Source of the DNA: Saprospiraceae bacterium
GTDB lineage: Bacteria > Bacteroidota > Bacteroidia > Chitinophagales > Saprospiraceae
Direction: 5' to 3'
DNA: 32,840 bases
NCBI GenBank assembly: GCA_020847915.1
Contig: JADLBE010000203.1
Coordinates: 1-32,840 of the forward strand
Shown: one piece after another, positions 27,501 through 32,840 of the stretch
Layout: each line of letters starts with the position of its first letter
How positions within the stretch are numbered: the stretch's first letter is position 1
Made by a program: the position numbers and the translations under genes
Notes under the pieces: model-generated
Databases searched by the model: none
The model's input: the letters and a program-made list of their open reading frames with translations, nothing else
What the model was told of the DNA's origin: nothing

Positions 27501-27754
27501 AAAATGTGTTTTTAAAAAACAGACGACTCCTCGGTCGTCATGGCAAGGTTAGGAACCTGACTGGCACAAAGGTCCAAAACTTAACAATTATTTAATGTTA
27601 AGTTTACCTGGAAGGAAAAAACTTAACATTTGATGAAAATGATTTTTAGCCTACGGCAAATAAAAACGGTTGGCTGCGCCAAAAAGTCCCGGCTAAATCC
27701 GACCTTTGCCGCCCGAAAACCAGCGGCAGTGCAGGTCGCATATTCCACAAACAC

Positions 27755-28840
27755 ATGGGCAAAGCCATTCTCCTTCTCGAAGACGGTACCGTATTCCACG
27801 GTACTGCCGCCGGCAAAATCGGCACTACCACCGGCGAAATTTGTTTCAACACCGGCATGACCGGCTATCAGGAAATTTTTACCGACCCTTCTTACTTCGG
27901 ACAAATCCTTGTAGCCACCAACGTGCACATCGGCAACTACGGCATCAAAAACTCCGAAGTTGAAAGCAACGGCATCAAAATTGCCGGCTTCATTTGCCGT
28001 AATTTTAATGTTCCGTACAGCCGTGCCAATGCCGATCTGAGCATTCAGGACTACTTCGAACAACAAAACCTCGTGGCCATAGAAGGTGTGGATACCCGCG
28101 CCATCGTACAGCACATCCGCCAACGCGGCGCCATGAACTGCATCATTTCGTCGGAGATCGACGATGTCGACCAACTCATTGGCATCCTTAAAAACACACC
28201 CAGCATGGACGGCCTCGAGCTTTCCAGCCGCGTCACCTGCTCCGAACCTTACGAAATCGGTGATCCCGAAGCGCCCTACCGCATTGCCGTAATGGACTAC
28301 GGGGTGAAAAAGAACATCCTGCGCTGTTTCGATCAACGCAAATGTTTCCTTCGTGTATTTCCAGCCCAAACACCCTTCGAGACGGTAAAAGCCTGGAATC
28401 CCGACGGTTACTTCCTGTCCAACGGTCCTGGCGACCCGGCACCCATGGACTACGCCGTGGACAACATCCGCAAAATGCTGGCCGAAGAAAAGCCACTGTT
28501 TGGTATTTGTCTGGGACAACAACTGCTCGCACGCGCGGTCGGGTTGCCCACCTACAAACTCCACCACGGCCACCGCGGCATCAACCACCCGGTAAAAAAC
28601 CTCATCACCGGCCAAAGTGAAATTACCAGTCAAAACCACGGATTCGGCGTTCTCGAACAAGCCGTGTACGATTCCCCTTCCCTCGTTGAAGCTACCCACA
28701 TCAACCTCAACGACAATACGGTGGAAGGCATCCGCCTGAAAAACAAACCTGCCTTCAGCGTACAATACCACCCCGAAGCCAGTCCCGGCCCACACGACGC
28801 ACGGTATTTGTTTGATGCGTTTGTGGAAATGCTGTCATAG
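27755..28840 (+). CDS. carA: Mirror copy: carbamoyl-phosphate synthase small subunit
   Basis: Exact reverse complement of 4001-5086. Confidence 0.96.
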   Translation: MGKAILLLEDGTVFHGTAAGKIGTTTGEICFNTGMTGYQEIFTDPSYFGQILVATNVHIGNYGIKNSEVESNGIKIAGFICRNFNVPYSRANADLSIQDYFEQQNLVAIEGVDTRAIVQHIRQRGAMNCIISSEIDDVDQLIGILKNTPSMDGLELSSRVTCSEPYEIGDPEAPYRIAVMDYGVKKNILRCFDQRKCFLRVFPAQTPFETVKAWNPDGYFLSNGPGDPAPMDYAVDNIRKMLAEEKPLFGICLGQQLLARAVGLPTYKLHHGHRGINHPVKNLITGQSEITSQNHGFGVLEQAVYDSPSLVEATHINLNDNTVEGIRLKNKPAFSVQYHPEASPGPHDARYLFDAFVEMLS

Positions 28841-29049
28841 CAGGCAGCAGGCAGCAGGCAGCAGGCAGCAGGCAGCAGGCAGCAGGCAGCAGGCAGCTAA
28901 AAAAAATACAATGGGTCATCCCTTTCAGGGATGACTCATTTTTATTTATTGAATTTGATAGTTTCTATAGGACTCACTACTTTCGGCCACTTGTAAATGT
29001 AAAACGCATGCGCACTGCCTGCTGCCTGCTGCCTGCTAACTGCTAACTG

Positions 29050-29820
29050 CTAACTGCTTTTAAAAGCTTTAATCGCATTTTTCGTAAAATCCGACAGCGC
29101 CAGTCGGCCGCTGATGGCGGCGCGTTCGCTCAGGAGCGTATCCCAGTGCTCCGTACCTTTCCAAAAGATGGATTTGAGTTCGGCGAGCGCCTCGGTGTGG
29201 TAACCGCAGAGTTTTGCACTGAAATGTTCGATGTAGGCGTCGAGTTGTTCTTCACTTTCAAAAGCTTCCTGGAAAAGACCTTTGGCTTTGGCCCATTCGG
29301 CCGTTTGCCATTCGTCGGGGTTCAGCGCCATTTGGCTGAAAGCTGCCGGGCCTACTTTGCGTTCCACGGCTGGACCGATGACAAAGGGGCCGAAACCCAC
29401 GGCAAGTTCGCTGAGGCGCACGGAGGCGTATTTGCTGGCCAGACAGTAGTCGGTGGCTGCTAAAAGTCCTACGCCGCCGCCCACAGCTTTGCCGTTGATA
29501 CGTCCCAAGATGATTTTGGAACATGTGCGCATGGCATTGATCACGTTCCCGAAGCCGGAAAAAAAGCGGTGGCCGGTTTCAAAATCGTTGATGGCGGAAA
29601 GTTCGTCGAAACTGGCGCCTGCACAAAAGGTTTTGTGGCCTTCACTGGCCAGCAGCACGATGCGAGCCGCCGGATCGCTTGAAGCACGTTCGAACGCGTC
29701 GGCGAGGCTCTGAAGCAGTTTGCTGGGCAAACTGTTGTGGTTGGGGTGAAAAAAAACGATACGTGCCACGCCGGCGGGTGAAACCTCGTATTTGACGTAG
29801 CCTTGCTGGGTAATATCCAT
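29050..29820 (-). CDS. Mirror copy: enoyl-CoA hydratase/isomerase
   Basis: Exact reverse complement of 3021-3791. Confidence 0.88.
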   Translation of the reverse strand: MDITQQGYVKYEVSPAGVARIVFFHPNHNSLPSKLLQSLADAFERASSDPAARIVLLASEGHKTFCAGASFDELSAINDFETGHRFFSGFGNVINAMRTCSKIILGRINGKAVGGGVGLLAATDYCLASKYASVRLSELAVGFGPFVIGPAVERKVGPAAFSQMALNPDEWQTAEWAKAKGLFQEAFESEEQLDAYIEHFSAKLCGYHTEALAELKSIFWKGTEHWDTLLSERAAISGRLALSDFTKNAIKAFKSS

Positions 29821-29879
29821 GGTGAAATTTGTTCGGTTAAGGGTGGCAAAGATACCTACAAACACACGACCTTAGCACC

Positions 29880-30650
29880 ATGCGCACTACGCTTGTACAA
29901 ACCGACCTCATCTGGGAGAACCCTGTCGCCAACCGGGAACGTTTCGATGCCTTGCTCGCACCGCTTGCCGGAGCCACCGACCTGGTTTTGCTGCCCGAAA
30001 TGTTCACCACAGGATTCAGCATGCGTCCGGAAACGTTGTCCGAAACGATGGACGGTGAAACCGTACGCTGGATGTTGAACCATGCCCGGCAACTGGATGC
30101 TGCTGTTTGTGGTTCGTTCATTTGCAAAGAGGCCGGCAGCTATTACAACCGCCTGCTCGTGGCTTTCCCCGACGGCACAACACTGCATTACGACAAACGG
30201 CACCGCTTTGCACTTGCCGGTGAACACGAGCACTATGCGGCGGGTACGCAACGTCTGGTTTTTGAATGGCGGGGATGGCGCATTTGTCCCATGATTTGTT
30301 ACGATTTACGGTTTCCGGTGTGGAGCAGGCAGCAAAAGGAGCCGTATGACCTTATTTTTTTTCTGGCCAACTGGCCCTCGCGCAGAGCGCACCATTGGCG
30401 AAGCTTACTTCCAGCGCGATCCATTGAAAATCAAGCATTTACAGCAGGCGTGAACATCATCGGCACCGATGGAAACGGCTACGAATACGGCGGGGATTCG
30501 GTGCTTCTGGATTGTTCCGGACAAGAAATTTTATCGCCGAAAGACCAAAAAGGCGTCTTTACCACAGAACTTTCCTTGGATTTTTTACATAAATACCGTC
30601 GCGAGTTGCCCTTTCTCGCCGATGCCGATGATTTTGTATTGAACCTGTGA
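29880..30650 (+). CDS. Mirror copy: nitrilase-superfamily omega-amidase-like
   Basis: Exact reverse complement of 2191-2961. Confidence 0.88.
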   Translation: MRTTLVQTDLIWENPVANRERFDALLAPLAGATDLVLLPEMFTTGFSMRPETLSETMDGETVRWMLNHARQLDAAVCGSFICKEAGSYYNRLLVAFPDGTTLHYDKRHRFALAGEHEHYAAGTQRLVFEWRGWRICPMICYDLRFPVWSRQQKEPYDLIFFLANWPSRRAHHWRSLLPARSIENQAFTAGVNIIGTDGNGYEYGGDSVLLDCSGQEILSPKDQKGVFTTELSLDFLHKYRRELPFLADADDFVLNL

Positions 30651-30898
30651 CTTTGTTCCATTTTTTGTTTTAAACGCATTGTTTTTTGAAAGCAATTGCT
30701 ACCTTTGCCGTCGGCTTGCAGGGAAATTATCCCAAATCGACTCCGGTTTCATAATCCTCTCCATGAACATATCCGCCGCACGCAAGCCATTTCGGAGTCC
30801 ATAATTGCCCAAGAATCGCCTTTTTCTTGTCATCCCGTCAGGGATTAATCCCCTACAGACGGCCCGGCGGCCGTTTGCTTCACTAAACTTACACACTT

Positions 30899-31456
30899 AT
30901 GATGTTCGAAACAAAACGTTTCAACCGTTCAGTTCAATTTATTGCCACATGTAGCCTGGTTCTGCTATTTTGGGTTTCCTCCTCAGCCTTTTACAGCCCC
31001 GGCAAAAATCCAGCACGTGAAGTAGGCGCTGAAATCATGCAGCTCCGCGAGCAGGTTACCGGTTGGGCCCAAACTTTCACCGGACTCCGCTACCGATACG
31101 CAGGACAGAGCCCTAAAACAGGTTTCGACTGCTCGGGTTTTACCCGTTACATCCTGAAAGAATTCAACATCAACGTATCCTCCAGCTCGAGCACGCAGTC
31201 GCGTCAGGGCAAACGGATTTCCCTTAACGACGTATTGCCAGGCGACCTGGTGTTTTTCGGCGGCAAAGGTTACATCCAGCACGTTGCTTTGGTGGTTGAA
31301 AACACCGCCGAAGGCATCATCTGCGTACACAGCACTTGCTCGCGTGGCATCGTTGTGGAAAACATCAGTACTTCCAGGTACTGGAAACCGCGCATCCTGT
31401 TTGCCCGCGATGTCATCAGCGATCAGGCGCCTTTGTTTGCAGACTCCCAATTGTAA
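30899..31456 (+). CDS. Mirror copy: NlpC/P60 hydrolase
   Basis: Exact reverse complement of 1385-1942. Confidence 0.9.
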   Translation: MMFETKRFNRSVQFIATCSLVLLFWVSSSAFYSPGKNPAREVGAEIMQLREQVTGWAQTFTGLRYRYAGQSPKTGFDCSGFTRYILKEFNINVSSSSSTQSRQGKRISLNDVLPGDLVFFGGKGYIQHVALVVENTAEGIICVHSTCSRGIVVENISTSRYWKPRILFARDVISDQAPLFADSQL

Positions 31457-31649
31457 TTGTTAAAGAAAATACAATGCGTTTTCGCATCATACCTTACCGG
31501 TATGAAAAAAAGTTAATACATGAGCCATTCCGTTAAAACGGGGTGGCTTTTTTTGAATGGGGAATGGGGAATGCGGATATCACGGTAAAGCGTGGTTATT
31601 CCGGAGAAGTGTGGAACCGAAGTGAAATAAAATATTAATCTTGTTTGCT

Positions 31650-32204
31650 ATGCGTTTGCTCCAATTTTTATCCTTGCTGTTTTTTTTGTTTCTGGCGGCA
31701 TCCTGTTCGAAAAAAGGCACCGTCTCTTATTACAAATCTTCGTCGGACAAGCCGGCGCCCACCTCGCCGTCAAAACCAACAACCACACCACCGGCATCGA
31801 GTGGAACTGTTTCGAAAAAACGCAGGGAAATGGCCGATTATGCGCGAAAATACATCGGAACACCTTACAAATACGCAGGAACCAATCCCAAAACCGGCTT
31901 CGACTGTTCCGGCTTCACCAGTTTTGTTTACAAAGGATTCGGTTTTCCCATCACCCCGGCATCCAGGGGTCAGGCTGTTTTGGGAAATGAAGTCTCCCTC
32001 AGCAAGGTGCAACCAGGAGATCTTGTTTTTTTTGCAGAAAACGGCCGCGACGTTTCACACGTGGCCATGGTGAGCAGGCGCGACGGTAAAAACGTGTACT
32101 GCATCCACAGCACAACCAGCAGGGGCGTCATTGAGGAAAACATTACCACTTCAAAATACTGGCAGCAGCGATTGTTGTACGCCAGAGACGTAATTGGCAA
32201 ATAA
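31650..32204 (+). CDS. Mirror copy: NlpC/P60 lipoprotein
   Basis: Exact reverse complement of 637-1191. Confidence 0.9.
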   Translation: MRLLQFLSLLFFLFLAASCSKKGTVSYYKSSSDKPAPTSPSKPTTTPPASSGTVSKKRREMADYARKYIGTPYKYAGTNPKTGFDCSGFTSFVYKGFGFPITPASRGQAVLGNEVSLSKVQPGDLVFFAENGRDVSHVAMVSRRDGKNVYCIHSTTSRGVIEENITTSKYWQQRLLYARDVIGK

Positions 32205-32238
32205 GTTTTTACCTTGGCATGAAACAAAACCGAGAACC

Positions 32239-32802
32239 ATGCTGAAAACGATGTCCCGATTCTGGTGGATGCTGATCCTTCGCGGCCTAGTAGCGCTGCT
32301 TTTTGCCTTTTTTGCATTCACGCGACCTGAGGTCACCTTCACCGCCATGGTGGTTATGCTGGGCGCCTTCTTTCTGGCCGACGGACTGCTGGCGCTTGTT
32401 TTGGGCTGGCAGATGCGTGGGGAAGACGACGAATGGTGGTCGGTATTTCTGGAAGGCGGGCTCGGTGTTGTTTTGGGCCTGTTGGCGCTGCTTCGTCCCG
32501 ACATTGGCGCTGCAACCATGGTGATGTTCATCGCCCTTTGGTGCCTCCTGAGCGGCACTTTTGAGTTTTTCGCCGCCATCAAATTGCGCAAAGAGATTGA
32601 AAACGAATGGATGCTCGGACTGGCCGGTCTCGTTTCCATTGCCCTAGGAGTTTTGATGCTCATCAACCCAACTGCAGGCGCCATATCCATCGTATGGTGG
32701 ATAGGACTCTATGCCGCCATATTCGGCGTGTTTTTCGTGCTTTTAGGCTTACGTTTGCGCAATGTGGGCAACAAAATCAGGGAGAAACTGGGGAATGGTT
32801 AG
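32239..32802 (+). CDS. Mirror copy: DUF308/HdeD-family membrane protein
   Basis: Exact reverse complement of 39-602. Confidence 0.72.
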   Translation: MLKTMSRFWWMLILRGLVALLFAFFAFTRPEVTFTAMVVMLGAFFLADGLLALVLGWQMRGEDDEWWSVFLEGGLGVVLGLLALLRPDIGAATMVMFIALWCLLSGTFEFFAAIKLRKEIENEWMLGLAGLVSIALGVLMLINPTAGAISIVWWIGLYAAIFGVFFVLLGLRLRNVGNKIREKLGNG

Positions 32803-32840
32803 GTGTTTCACCAGCCACGCCAGCGCATTTTCAACACGCC

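Larger units (their letters stand above)
1..32840. repeat. Perfect whole-window inverted repeat (arms 1-16420 and 16421-32840, no spacer)
   Basis: First 50 nt (ggcgtgttgaaaatgcgctggcgtggctggtgaaacacct...) are the reverse complement of the last 50 nt; ORF track is fully mirror-symmetric under x->32841-x with identical proteins; several internal intergenic segments spot-checked as exact reverse complements. Confidence 0.98.

Noticed and set aside
1-32840. Two independent gene clusters or gene dosage duplication
   Set aside because: Arms show no divergence even in intergenic repeats and the symmetry is spacer-free; treat as one locus until reads prove otherwise.

Overview
The window is one exact inverted duplication. 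Bases 16421-32840 are the reverse complement of 1-16420, with the axis between 16420 and 16421 inside ...TTGCCGGCT|AGCCGGCAA.... Every ORF at x..y has an identical-protein mirror at (32841-y)..(32841-x), so there are about 16.4 kb of unique sequence, not 32.8 kb. The most economical reading is a fold-back assembly or amplification artefact nucleated by a natural hairpin terminator. A real head-to-head dimer or hairpin-ended replicon cannot be excluded from sequence alone. The unique half looks like an ordinary Bacteroidota chromosome: DUF308 protein, two NlpC/P60 hydrolases, omega-amidase-like nitrilase, enoyl-CoA hydratase, carA, small basic ORF, TIGR02757 protein, SPOR-OmpA protein, DUF1460 protein, murA, gldA-like and gldF-like ABC genes, SDR, MlaE-like permease, dapD, RDD protein and SUMF1-domain protein. 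The most interesting non-artefactual signal is in the intergenic DNA. All four convergent gene junctions carry short tandem repeats with 7-bp (once 8-bp) periods that start in or a few bases after the stop codon. These are usually arranged as inverted pairs around a terminator hairpin. The unit sequence differs at each locus, and the four divergent junctions lack them. Two zero-loop perfect palindromes sharing the core TGCCGGCTAGCCGGCA flank the SUMF1-domain gene, and one of them is the contig symmetry axis. No rRNA, tRNA, CRISPR array, transposase or phage gene was recognised.
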